A stretch of DNA of 64,000 nucleotides, from NCBI GenBank assembly GCA_964057225.1, contig OZ059894.1:7264131-7328130 (forward strand). The letters are read 5' to 3'. Every line of letters starts with the position of its first letter. Positions within the stretch are counted from its first letter, which is position 1. Origin of the DNA: Auanema rhodensis. Its lineage: Eukaryota; Nematoda; Chromadorea; Rhabditida; Rhabditidae. Below the pieces are notes generated by a model, which saw only the letters and a list, made by a program, of their open reading frames with translations, had not been told where the DNA came from and ran no database searches. The position numbers were made by a program, and so were the translations under genes. Positions 45,411-58,773 of the stretch are shown here, in pieces.

Positions 45411-48400
45411 GTGCGTAATTCTATGACTCTATCGTTTAAGAGTTCACTTTTAAAACGCTTAACAGATTATTTTGCTTTATTGCTATCTTTTGACATTCCC
45501 TAATTTTTCCCACATTCGATATATTCACTTTTTGAATATTTTATTCCTTCCATTCAGTTAAATTCTTTAATTTTGAGTAATGATATGTTTCTTTCAAAAA
45601 TTTCAAGTATCAAAATGATTTTATTATATATTGATCATTCGTTGCTTGATGACTGGACGGGCCCCGAATTTTTTGCTTTTAGTTTTGTAAGGTTTCATCT
45701 GTCCATGAAAAATCGCCACAAGCTGTCATGATGGTTGATGATTATCAAGGCCCTCTAATCATTAAAATGACATTCTTTTTTTAATGCATAGCGCATCTAA
45801 TTTCTTTGCTTAGTTAAAAATTTCAAAACATCAGATAGTTATCATTTCCGGCCTAGAGATTGTTTTATAACCATCAATTTGGCTCAGTTTCTTTTGACTT
45901 TGGAAATAATCTATCGATATATCCTTTTGTATATATTACATTGTTCTCTTCTTGTCCAAACTATGTTCTTTCACAACTTCACCAACTAATTTTGTTCCAT
46001 TTATATATACATTTGATGTGTACTTTGTTTAATTGATTTTTTCATATAATGATGATCCTCGACCTTTGCTATTCCTTCCCTATCTGGTAATAATGGATTA
46101 ACTTATTTCTTATAGCTAATACTTTTAAATCTTACGGACATTGTAACGTTTTTGATATCAGGGAATCATTTAATCGCAAAAACCAGGAGAAAAAAATCTC
46201 ATAAATGTCAACTGCATTTTTTTAGTCACTTCTTATCACTGGCTTATTCACATCTTTGAATAGTTGCTACGAGTTTCATTTTTCCTGCTAACTGTAGTTT
46301 TCTCTCTTTCTCTGCGCGCTCTATCATTAGTTTTTGTTCACCTTGCCTTTTGCTTTTCCTTGTTACACCCTCCCATCATTTCTTTTACCACTATTGTCAC
46401 CCAAGGGTCTTATTGAGCCTTTCACAATCTGTTTTATCTCGATCTCACCGCGAGCTATTTCATCGCTGAGATTGGAATTAATAGTATTGCACTATATTCC
46501 TAATGGCATCTGTTATGAAAACTGATCCTCTTCACTTGGAATGTGATGACAGTTCGGCAATCGATCAGCCTGTTGCTCAACAAGTTGTAGTTTCTACTAC
46601 AATGAAAAATGTGGATACTATGAAGTCTGCTCCATCCTCCGAATCTAAAGAAACTGTAGCTCTAGAAAACGAGGCCAATCTTCGCGATTCTCTCGTCGTT
46701 TCTCCATCCGGGGAAAGTAGTATGACAGCATCAGGAGTTTGCTCTTCAGATTCATTTGAAGATCTTAGCAGAGATGCGGACAATGAAGAACCATTGCCTG
46801 ACAACAATGCGATCGATGCCCATGATTCATCCAACATTCAGTCGTCATGCTCACCTAATGCGAACGTTCCGGAAACTGTGGAATCAGAAAAAATATTTGA
46901 AGATTCTTTACTAACCTCTGCAATGGCCCACGATCCTATTCAAGTGGAGCCCAGAGAGCATATTGAGCCAATTGTCTCATGTGAATCACTATCTTCTATC
47001 GAACCTAATGTACAAGCAGAAACAGTTCAATCTATTGAACCCTCTGTTGAAGTTGAAGATGTTTCTCCAATAGATGTGTCTCATTCTTTCACTGAATCAA
47101 CATCAGTTGAAAGTTCGGTAAAAGAGGAAATTGCCAGTTTCGAGGTTTGCGATGTTATATCAGGTGTTGATGAATCAGCAGATTTTGTATCAGAATCTTC
47201 ACAGTCCCCTGAAGATACTACTACCATGCTTTCAAAGAAATTTGATAGTGAACCGATAATTGAACATAAGCTCGACACTTTTGAGGATACTGAAACATCA
47301 GCTAGTGAAACAATTCTGGATGACAGCCAACCATTGTCGGACTTGGTTGTCTGTAACCAATCACATCCGGACACGGTTAACGAGTCAGCTACTCCAACGG
47401 ACGCGATTGTTGTGTCCCATTCAGATGTGCAAGAAGATGTGAGTGAATCCAAGTCTATTGTCGATGGTTGCAACATGCCACAAGCATGTTCGGATAGCAT
47501 AGCACATGAGGTTGAAGTGATTTCGATTCCTTTGGATGTTTCTACTTCTGAAAAGCCAAATGTTGAAACTGATGTTACTCCTAGAAGCGAGAACTATGCT
47601 GAAGAAAATTCAAAGGAAGAACAAGTGAAAATAGTCGGTACGTTTCCTTCGTTTTTATTTTACCTCTGCCGATATAGCAGATTAAAATTATATTTTGATA
47701 TTAATTCGTAACTCATATTTTCAGTAACAGGAGTTTCATCTCCCGAGGAAGAAGCAGAAAAAAGAGAAACAGTAACTGAATTACGCAATTCTCCTGTGGT
47801 TCCTATGCGCAGGCGCTCAATAATGCAAAATACATCTCCCAGAAATTCTCCTGCTGCCCCACCAAGACGTCGATCATCAATTTATGCCTCACAAACATCT
47901 ATCAGCAGAAACTCAACATCTACGTACAGTTTACCTCGAAGTCCACTTGTTCACAGTTAGTTTATTGCTCAATGTTAGGACTTTGATTTTTGCATTATAT
48001 TATTCGGAGCTCTTGCGTCTAGTCTAGCATATGCCGGTCAAGACTCCGCCGCTTCGTACGGAATACTTACATTGTGAAGGTTGTACAAACAGTCCTTGCA
48101 CCTCTCACTTGCGGTCTGCTATTTTCTCTCGTTTAGCAACTTCAAGACCTCTGATTTATTCCATTCTTGATTCAATTGTAGTGTATTATTTTCTAAAAAT
48201 TGTAATGACAACTAAAAAGGGTAGGTTGCTATATTCTAATTTTTTATCTATAGACCTACTGCATCTAACATTTCTACTACGTATACATTTTTTTTCTGCT
48301 CTCTTTTCGTATTTTTTTCTGTACTATCATAACTTTTCTACCTCTCTTTTTAAATCAAATGTACTGCTACATACCTTTTATAACAATTTTAGTCAAGCTA

Positions 48401-51400
48401 AGACATTTCACTGCTATTTATTTAACGGTTAGAAGATAAGAGACATGTGAAAATGGAGAGAAAGGAGAGAAGTTGATTCATCGTCGTCTGGTTGCAAAAT
48501 AACTAGCTATACTTTTGCTCATTCTTGTCCTACCGTCCTACGCATTCCATTCCAGTGACTTCTATTTTTCGGATTTGAAGCTTGTATACTTGAGGTAGTG
48601 ACAGTTCTTGTCGTTGCTTGAGGGTTTCTGATAAGAGGCATTTCTTTATCTCCATTTTTCATAGTATCTTTCTTTCTTTTTTAATTTTTGAGCACACGTA
48701 TCTGAGACTACGGGACTGATAATTTTGTATTCATATTCTTGTTTCATTACTTGATAATGCGCTTCAACCTCTTGCAAAGTTCCATTCCCGTTTGGTTTCA
48801 GATACTACTTTTCTAATTATATTTAAAATGTTAACATGTGATCGTCCAATCTGGAGAAATGGAGCTGGATCAGGTCGTTTCCTGCAATTTAATTTTACAA
48901 ATACAGCGCGATCAAACGATATCAATATTTACAAATATCAATTGTTTCCTTGATCAAGGCTTGTTCATGCTTCTGCCTTGGTTATCCAATTTGATTGTGA
49001 CAAGTTCGAAAATATATTTTCAAAACAATAGTTATCCAGAAATTTGCAGTATTTAAAAGCTCAAACTCCAGTTTTTATGGCTAATATCTGAACTCCTAGA
49101 CATTGAATATACATCTTCCTCTGACTCTCTACTTCTTCCAACTCTTCTTCTCTAACACTCGTCTGTCCTTGTGATATGCTGGACGAGGTCCTTAGTTTGG
49201 ACTCTATTTCTTTTAGACAAACTGTTTTTCGCCTATGATCGAATAGAACCTTGCTGTGTCAAGAGAAAGGTCTTATCTGTTGTTGTCCCTAAATCGCTTA
49301 ATTCGATGTCAACTATCTGTACACATTCATTACGTTAAAGTTTCTGCTTAGTTTCTTCATATTTTTGTGGATTCGTCACTGATTATTTTCTTTTCTGCTC
49401 ATATTGACTCCGTGTAGTTCATACAATCATGAGGTTTGCTAGTTGGCCTGTCATCATGTTTGCCAAATTGATTTCTCAACCCATCCTTTTCTTTTTTTAA
49501 TCATTCCAACGTCGAGGACGCCAACGAATTTGACGATATAGTTTCTGATAGCCAGCCGCTATCTACTTTTTGTTTTGTTTTTTGCGCTTTTTGTTTCAAT
49601 ATCTCTGTCGATTTCAACCCCTCGTTGACCTCTTTTTCGCTAGCAAACATTGATCAATACTTTCTTTCGTTATATAATTCATTTGCAAACAGTTACAATG
49701 ATCTACCTATATAGATGGGATTAATATGATCACCTAATTGCTGATGTGTCATCGATTGAACTCATAGATTCATCAACGCATCGGGTTTCGTTGTTTCTGT
49801 TGAACTGCTTCTCTGCCATTTTGTTATATGTCTGCTCTAAATATTGATCAAAACTTGATACTGAGGCCAATGACTTTATCCAAATAAACTAGCAGATTTT
49901 ATACATATACTTAAAATTTTTTTAACTATTCTGTATTTGTTTCTTTCTTTACGACTTATTCCATATTACTAAATGATCTTGATGACTCATACGCTAAGGC
50001 GAAGTGACCAGCACTACAGGCGGTTTGGCTATTGATGTCATAGTGCTGTGTAGACGATGAATCATTCTGTTTTTCTTGAATTTATTAGAATTTGAATTGT
50101 TCACTTGATAAAAAATATGTTTACTGGTAAATAATCATTTTTGCTTGTGAATTCTTATCAAATTGTCTTGGTGTAGGTATTTATATAGCGTTGTTGTGTG
50201 ACCTCTAGCTGAACTAGTAATTCAATTGAATTCTGTCGGATTTTCAACTCATGCAACTTATCCCAATTACGTCTTTCTGTATCGATCTTAGTGTTCATTC
50301 TTCTACATATCGCGATTTGTGGTTGTCGCGTGGTCTTTATTCTTTAATTTCATGGGTCTTATATTTAAAAATCAATTTTTTTGTTCCAACGCGTTAGCTA
50401 AATCATTTTCACTTTTAACAAAAAATACCTTTTTTCAACATAACTGCCAGCGAGTTACCGTTATATCACTAATCACCAATTCATTTCACTTTTTTTTACA
50501 ATAACTTTACCATTTTAGAAGAGGCAAGCAAACCAGCAAAAAAACGAAGCATGTTTAGCTGGATTGGAGGAGATTCATCCAAAAAAAAGAACAAGGAGGT
50601 TTGATACTTTTATTGAATACTTATGTGTATGAGTTTTAGGTTCTTGAAACCGTTAGCGAAGGTCTCAGAAAGATTTATAAGCAGAAACTTCATCCACTTG
50701 AAGAACACTATAAGTTTCATGAGTTCCACAGTCCTGCTTTAGGTTGATTTATTTAAAAAATTTGTTTACGAGTTTAAATTCTTAGATGATCCTGATTTTG
50801 ATGCTAAGCCAATGATTTTGCTTGTTGGACAATATTCCACTGGTAAAACCACATTTATCCGTTTCTTACTTGAGAAGGTTTGAATACTGACTAGCTTTTT
50901 ATATATTTAATTTTTTCCAGGACTTCCCTGGTATTCGAATTGGACCAGAACCCACCACTGATCGTTTCATTGCTGTCATGCATGGTGATGAGGAAGGTGT
51001 TATTCCTGGAAATGCTTTAGTAGTTGATGCCAAGAAGCAGTTTAGAGCTCTTAGCGGGTATAGATGATTTATTGATTAAACGCTGATTTATATTTCACTT
51101 TTGTAGGTTTGGAAATGCATTCCTTAATCGTTTTCAGTGCTCAACTTTGCCTAATCAAGTTCTTGAAAGTGTAAGCATTATTGACACTCCAGGAATTCTT
51201 TCCGGAGAAAAGCAGAGGTATAACTTTTTTTTCATTTTTCTTGCTTTATTTTACGCGGAAAACAAATTAAGTCAGGAACTGTCAGCATTATTTTCAAGGA
51301 CTTTGAATAGGGGGTACATGTGATAATGCTTACTTGAGTTGCGTTTAACCTTGACGCTTGTTTGATAGTATTACAAACATTACAGTTATTGAATTGATCA

Positions 51401-53439
51401 GTCATTAACCTACTATATATTGCGCTTTTTTTCATTGTGTATACATTTATCAGTATCATTGCAGAATTGATCGTGGATATGATTTTACGGGTGTCTTAGA
51501 ATGGTTTGCAGAGAGAGTAGATAGAATCATTCTTTTGTTCGATGCTCATAAACTGGATATCTCTGATGAGTTCAAACGTTGCATTGAAGCTCTTTCAGGT
51601 AACTATCGCAGGTTTTTCAGTTTAATTTGATTTTTTCAATTGCAGGAAATGAGGACAAGATTCGTATTGTACTTAACAAGTCTGATATGGTTGATCATCA
51701 GCAATTAATGAGAGTGTATGGAGCTTTAATGTGGTCTCTTGGAAAGGTATACTTGATTTTTCTTCTTCAATCTATATATTTACAAAATAATCGTTTTGTA
51801 GGTTTTCCGTACTCCAGAGGTTGCTCGTGTTTATATAGGTTCTTTCTGGGACCAGCCTCTTCATTACGATATTAACAGGTTTGTAAGCCTAAATTTTTTA
51901 TATTCATCTTTCTGTTATTCATTAAACGTTTAGCCTGATTTTTTAAATTGTATTATAAAAATTTTCAGACGTCTTTTCCAAGATGAACAACAAGATCTGT
52001 TCCAAGACCTTCAAGCCTTACCGAGAAATGCTGCTCTACGTAAGCTCAATGACTTAATCAAGAGAGCCCGCCTGGCTAAGGTATGGTTTTTGTTTCATAT
52101 CATCTATATATTATATTTGTGTAATTTGATCAATGTTTTTTGTAGTTGTAAGTAATTATATAGGAAACCTTTTATTAATATTAATTAAACACAGCACGGT
52201 TGCATTCATATTTAATATTGGCCAGATATTTATTATATTTTCTTATTCAGGTACACGCTTACATTATTGCTGAATTGAGAAAGCAAATGCCAACTATGAT
52301 TGGAAAAGAGAAAAAGAAGAAGGAACTTATTCAAAATCTTGATAAGATTTTCGACCAGCTTCAAGTAAGAAATCTTTATTTTAAACGTCTAACTTTTCTT
52401 TCAGCGGGAGCATAACATTTCTCCAGGAGACTTCCCTGATGTTAACAAGATGAGAGAGAAACTTCAGAATCAAGATTTCACCAAGTTCAATCCTATCAAG
52501 CCTAAACTTCTCGAAGTTGTCGATGGAATGCTTGCCTCTGATATAGGTAACCATTAGATTAAATCCTTATTTCAAAATAATGATATATAGCTCGTTTGAT
52601 GTCTCAAATTCCCAAAGAAGAGCAAGCCATGGTTGTAAACGGTGGTCCTCATGAACAACCATCAGTTAAAGGAGGAGCATTTAGTAATGCCCAAGAAACG
52701 GAAACTCCATTTGGTTTCGGAAAGGTACTAGCTTCTCTTTTCTGTTTTTTTTAAACTTTTTAATCTATTGATAATTCTTGAGTAGTTCACTTTTTTTAGT
52801 ATAATGATCGTTGGGTAGGTGATAAGTTTCAGTTCAGATTGATCCTTTTTATGCTTTTCTGCAATTCTGTCGACAGCTTTTTGTATTCCTTGTTGTTCAT
52901 TGTTTTCTTATAATCTTCTGTTCTGTAAGCCCTCTGTGTCCTGAAACGCTGCCAAAAAGTTTACTGTTATATCCTTATACGTAGCCAAATATCCCTCAGA
53001 AGTGCTAATTAGCATATGTAAAACTGAATATGTTTTCAGGGAGAAGGTTTCGACAAGGGAGCCGATGAGAATGAATGGGTAGTAAGCAGGGAACGAAATA
53101 CTGCCGATTCTACATTTAACAGTCTTGGCCCAGTTAATGGATATCTCTCTGGTTTGTATAAGACAAGCCACTTTCGATTATTTATAAAATGTTGCAGGAC
53201 GCATTGCTAAGGAACATATGGTTAAATCTAAGCTTCCAAATGCTGTTCTCGGAAAGATTTGGAAACTGGCCGATGTTGACAAGGACGGTCAATTAGATAA
53301 TGACGAGTTCGCTTTGGCTAATTATCTTATCAACCTGAAGCTCGAAGGCCACGAACTTCCAAATGATTTACCTGGTCATCTTGTTCCTCCTAGCAAGAGA
53401 AATGTTGAGACTGTGTACCCCACACTTGAAGACGAGTAA
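45224..53439 (+). CDS. rme-1: RME-1 / EHD endocytic-recycling ATPase
   Basis: EHD proteins are dynamin-like ATPases that remodel recycling-endosome membranes. Common exons: 50519-50598, 50640-50742, 50786-50877, 50921-51057, 51107-51217, 51465-51598, 51646-51746, 51802-51878, 51969-52080, 52251-52364, 52405-52546, 52591-52724, 53040-53151, 53198-53439. Within them are MFSWIGGD, the P-loop [10 protein letters not shown], the switch [20 protein letters not shown], the helical domain ([20 protein letters not shown]) and a C-terminal EH domain with an EF-hand loop [13 protein letters not shown]. Identity to vertebrate EHD1 is high throughout. All upstream coding exons (45224-45410; 46503-47637 plus 47725-47955; 48205-48220) end in phase 1 and fit the phase-1 acceptor at 50519, giving proteins of about 625, 1018 and 568 aa. 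EHD1 itself is 534 aa. Confidence 0.95.
46503..47955 (+). other. rme-1: rme-1 long acidic 5' exon plus Ser/Arg exon
   Basis: 46503-47637 encodes 378 codons rich in Ser, Glu, Asp and Val without predicted structure. It splices (donor GTACGT at 47638, 87-nt intron) to 47725-47955, a basic Ser/Pro/Arg segment with repeated RRRSSI/RNS-type sites ([19 protein letters not shown]). Both end in phase 1. Composition and length show real coding, not a chance ORF. Confidence 0.75.
48205..48220 (+). other. rme-1: rme-1 short alternative first exon (MTTKK)
   Basis: ATG ACA ACT AAA AAG G followed by GTAGGT, phase 1, joining to the exon at 50519 to give [20 protein letters not shown]. The frame is open upstream to an ATG at 48031, so the exon could be longer. 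The resulting protein, about 568 aa, is closest in length to other EHD proteins. Confidence 0.5.
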
Positions 53440-53826
53440 ATCTCTGATAACGAATCTTATGCAACAATTGTTGTTTAACGTCTGGAGCCTAACTATCTTC
53501 ACTTTTTGCACATTTTCCGGTTAACCTATGTATTTCTAATACTCACCTTCGTAGTACAGGATATTACTTAGGAGTTTGCTTTGCCTTTTCACCTTTTAAT
53601 ATACATGTCTATCCGTGATTACACGGCGCTCTTTAGCGACCATTTTTTCCGAATGTCATCTGTTATGTTTAAAGTTTATGCTAACCGCATAATATAATTC
53701 AATCTGTTAGCAGAACATCTAGCTTCTGTTTGTGATAAAAAAGAAAGGAAGACGATTGTTTGATAAATTATATAAATAATGCTGTTTCAATTTTCAAGTG
53801 CTATAGTAATTTATTGTTGGAGCGGT

Positions 53827-53832
53827 AATAAA
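53827..53832 (+). terminator. rme-1: Poly(A) signal AATAAA, rme-1
   Basis: AATAAA about 390 nt after the rme-1 stop, the first good signal downstream. Confidence 0.55.
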
Positions 53833-56800
53833 GTTTTTATGAGCTTACCTCTTTATTAATTTTCAATATATTTATTTTGATTTAATTTTAGCATTTCATT
53901 ACAACATTGTTTTTGGAGGAAGTGTGTTCGTCAACGCCAAATAATGTACCGTTGTTTCCGAAATCTAACTATGAGTTCTTAATTAGAAATATTTAGTGTT
54001 ACACCATATTTCTTTGAAGATCAGTGTATACTAGTTGTAGTAAAAAAATATTTTTAATTTTTTTTTGAGTATTAGTCCCTACCTTCAGTTTCCTTGCATC
54101 TTTCAGAATTACGATAATGAGTAACTATTGAAACGGTAAAAAATTGTTATCTCAGCCCTTATGCCCCTCTCACCAAGAATAGGCTAACTGAGCATATTTC
54201 TAGTTTCTTTTTTTTTTTTGATTAAAATAGCAACCGGACTTTAATCGAATTAAACTCTCCTGTACGTGGGCTTTTCTTCATGCATGTTATATCACTAATT
54301 AAAGAGATCAACTGGAATTTGTATGGATGTGTCTGACGCAATATTGTAAAGTATTTGCTAAACGATGTCTTTCCTCTCAGTACTCAAAACATGTAGATCA
54401 ACCACAACAGCTTAAAAGATTACAACAATCGCTTAAATAAAGCATGCATATTTATTTTGTAAAAAATAAAGTATCATTGCAATGATGTGATTTATAAGCT
54501 TTAATGATGTATGAAAGTAAAGATTAATAACAATAAGAATCTTGAACATTAAAAATTCAACTAATACGATATTTCGCTTGTCTCTCTAATTTCATGAGTA
54601 CTCAAAAGAAACTACCTAGAATCATTATTAAATACACTCTTGTGGAATTAATACTTTTAAATAATATTAATTTCTTTACCACATTCAGAAGAATTGTTAT
54701 CGAGGAAGTCATAAAAGTAAAATGCTTCGCTTACATTTCTTTGTCTATTATAGTTGTCCGATGAATAACACATGAGGAAGTCAGGGAAATTGTATTAATA
54801 GTGTTTGAAATTGTATGATTACTTTATCAAAATAATATATCTTATACATTATCTTATGATATGCTATATTTTAACTGATTAGTAAATTAAGCGGATTATG
54901 CCTACGACAAAAAGTAGTTTTCTAACAAAGTATAGATGCTATACATGTAGTAATATCAGAAAATTATATAGAAAGTATCGTATGGTTTCATCGATGTATG
55001 AAAAACGAAGTTATTGCGTTGTGATCTTTTCGTATTATCAATTATTTCCAATTAATGGCATTAATGTCTCGTGCCATTATGAATGCAACTATTTTTTGAT
55101 CATAAATGAAGTAATAAAGAATTGGAAAGATAAATTGTTTTATTTTCAATTGTTTTAGAATGAGCTTCATATATCAATTCCTATATATAATTAGGGAAAA
55201 AGGCAAAATGAGATTGCCCAACAACAACTTGAAATAATCGCGTGATTCTGTGAAACACATTATATAACAAAGTAGTCAGTTAGAGGGCGTTTGATGAAGT
55301 TTTTATACAAATGGCAAACTGTCTTCATTTTGATTTGATATTGCATCAGCCACCATCTTGTGCTATGTTTTTGAAATAAATAAATAATACGAAACGTTTA
55401 CATTCCAAATAATTGAACATTAGTACAGTGAAATGTTTATCGTCCACATCAATAAACAATTTGTATTATTTGTATTATGAACAATATTGAATAATTGGGA
55501 TATTAGATACACAACCTTTAAATTATTCTTATTGATTATGTATATAGACATTGATAGTTATTATATAATTTGTTGATTTTTCAATTATTGGATAATAAAT
55601 TTCTATAGTACTTTGATACATTTTTCATTTGTATGATATTGAAAAATATATCCAAGCTGGTTGACACTGTTTCTCCATCTTGCTTTAAATTTTTCGTAAT
55701 CATTTATGTTTTAAACATTCACTCAACTAGTTTGATCTGGAACTGAAATCTGATTATCGTATGCTGGTGAGATCTGCATGGCTTGCCTTGACAATATTCT
55801 AACATCAATAAGAAAGTTTGTTGTAATAAATCACATCAAGGAATTACTTACAGCGTAATACGCAATATCTTTGGCTAAAATCCTCCGAAAAATTAAGAAG
55901 TCAAATGTTTAACCAGATGACTTCATGGAATGTTTCTCCTTTTTTTCTGTGTTTGCAGAATGGATATTCAAAATATTTTCTGATTTGAAAATTAAAAACA
56001 ATTTGCTCTCCAGTGTAGATAATTCAGAAGAAAAGCTATATTTCGCCGATCAAACACTAGTTGTTTTGAGGGATTTCCTAGGCATTCCATAATGTCCACC
56101 CCCATAACGTCTTTTGTCAATAATTCTGTAGATCAACAAGGAGATTAAAACAAAAAGTACACTATTATGACGTTTTCAGGAATCCCCTTCACCGCTGATA
56201 TTTTGTCTTTGTTTCTCACGTGCTTCTCTGTTGGAGACAGTCCATATGGTCCTGCGATTGACTATGGATCAGATCACACAGACTATACTGCTTTTTCAAA
56301 TCTATGAAATTTAGCAAAATATAGAGAAAAAAAATTCTCAGAACATTGAGAATAATAGATTCAAAATAATTTCCGGTATCGAGTTATTATGAAGTAAAAA
56401 AACCGATAGAGAAAAAAACATTTTTGTTAACTACATCTGTATATCCTTCATTTCTATCACATGCCATTTCTTTTTCAACTTTTTGAATTCAATATCCATA
56501 CATACATACATTCTCATTCTATTGTCATTATATTCATACAAATTTTTTGAAAATTTGTTTAGGAACAGATGTATATATACTTGAAACAGTAGTTTTTTTT
56601 TAGCTTTTAGACTCTTTTTCGCCTCAAAACAGCTCTTTCACCAGAACAACTGCCCTTATACCACTAAAGCAAACGTCATGTGTAAATGAATACTGAAACG
56701 AAACAGAGATCAAGAAAAGGATAGAGCATCAAGAAAAGATTAATGAAAACTAGAGAGGCTTGCTGAGTGAGGGAGGGCAGCAAGGTAGATGTGACCACAT

Positions 56801-58694
56801 GATTCCCGACGACTACACGAGGTTGAAAGATTTTTTTTCTTTTTTGCTCTTTATATTTGCTCTATACGAAAGCATCGGGGTATCCCTCAAATATATATGA
56901 AACGTTTACTTTTATACTTTTCAGCTTTTCTTCAGTTTCGCTAATTGTATGCAATGATAGAATATACACACAGAGAGAAACTTAAGCTAATCTTTTGAAA
57001 AAGTAACGAATTCAAGACAGATTAGTAAACTTGAAGTTCTTAAATCAAACACAAATAAACTGATCATTTGAGCTTTGCTATTCAATATATGAACGGCACG
57101 AGCAGCAAAGAACGTCAACAGTCTACATGCTTCTGACGAATGTCAAATATATTTGATAAAGAAAGTTAATAAGTTCATGAAACAATCAAACCATCTCAAT
57201 ATATATATAATGACCCGATACTCACGTATTACACGTTCACTTTTTAGAAATATTCGGCACGTATCTTTGACACGCACGATCTCGAGATACAGATCGAATG
57301 ATCTAAAAATCACGTATTATTTTGTTGCCTATGTTGTTTTGTCTTTAGGTGTTCTTTAGTCGTAAAGTTAGAATTAGTGTTTACTTTGTTCTTTTCCTTA
57401 TTCTTTAATAAATTACAGAATATTTTTTTAAAATAATGTTTTACCTTTTGCAACGAACACGTTTTTTTGTTGCTTTTTACCTTCTATGATCTTTGCATTT
57501 AATATCAAAAAATTAAATTACTAGAGCTAAATTCTAAAGAACAAATAACAATAAAAATCATTTAAATAGAAAAAATAATAATAAATTGTCCTTTACACAG
57601 CTAATATTTAGGTGTTGGAACTGTTCTGTTTATACAATCAATGTCTATCTGATAGTTTAAAGATGAAACGTATCAATGTATTAATGTCATTAGGATTTGC
57701 ATACAAAACATGAATATAAGATTGAATTATGAACCTATATGCACTTCTTATTTGATCATATAGCTGTTGTATGGAACAGAGAACAATTGCTCTTTTTACT
57801 TACTTAATATATGATCTGTAAACGGCAGCTTATATCTACATATAATTCATATATCCGATGCAAGTTCATGCAAACCATATCTCTTTCCTTATGTACTATA
57901 ACATGTCATGAATATAAAATGAAATATTGCTGCTGCTAATGTATCTGCAGCCTTTAACCATACATCCAGCAAGCATCAGTTCCCATGTCTTTCTCATTTT
58001 CTTTTCTTCTCTCATCTCCCACCCGTTCTCTCTCGTTTGGTGGCTGATGCAATCACCTAACCAACATGTGTCATTTTGTCTGTGTCTCTCCGCCCCTCCA
58101 AATGTGGTATATAGAAAAGAGCAGCACAGAATATCTCATCAGTACGACTTTATGCTTTCAAGCAAACTCTTTCCTCCTCCTTCACAGGAACTTTCTATTT
58201 TTTTTGTTTTTTCTCCAAGATTGTTCTTTGAATTTCAACCCAATTGTATCATATTTCTAATTGCAGTCTTCTGCGTTCAAAGTTTACGCTATTTGATTCA
58301 TTGTTTTCTATTTCTGTCTGTCACATAAGCTATATAGGGAATTTCTGTTTTTTTCAATTTAATTTATGAAGATTTTTATGTTTTTTTTTGTCGTTTTTCA
58401 AATATAATATATGGAACTAGTTTATCATTACAACTATGCTCCTTATAAGTAGTTTGCTTCCTCTTCTTTCGCTCATTTTCGTGGTCTGGTTCTAGTATCA
58501 TAGTGATCATATTCTTTCATTCATTTTTTCTTCTCTATTTTTCCTACAACCTAATAAAAAACTCTTTCTTCTTCATTCTTTCTTTCGTGTTCATCTCTCT
58601 CTCTCTCTTTAGCTCGGATAACTGTTGTTAAATGGAAATAGATTCCATTCGTTGTCATGCAAGCTTCATGAAAAAGAATTATATCATATAATTC

Positions 58695-58696
<2 letters not shown>

Positions 58697-58772
<76 letters not shown>
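58697..58772. repeat. (TA)38 microsatellite
   Basis: 76 nt of uninterrupted TA dinucleotide. Likely length-polymorphic. Confidence 0.95.

Positions 58773-58773
<1 letters not shown>

Noticed and set aside
47081-47500. 139-codon minus-strand ORF opposite the acidic rme-1 exon
   Set aside because: Antisense shadow of a stop-poor Ser/Glu-rich exon.
57927-58328. 133-codon plus-strand ORF upstream of the ChaC gene
   Set aside because: Pyrimidine-rich DNA translating to Phe/Leu/Ser/Pro; no splice signals or domain, and a second overlapping frame is equally open.
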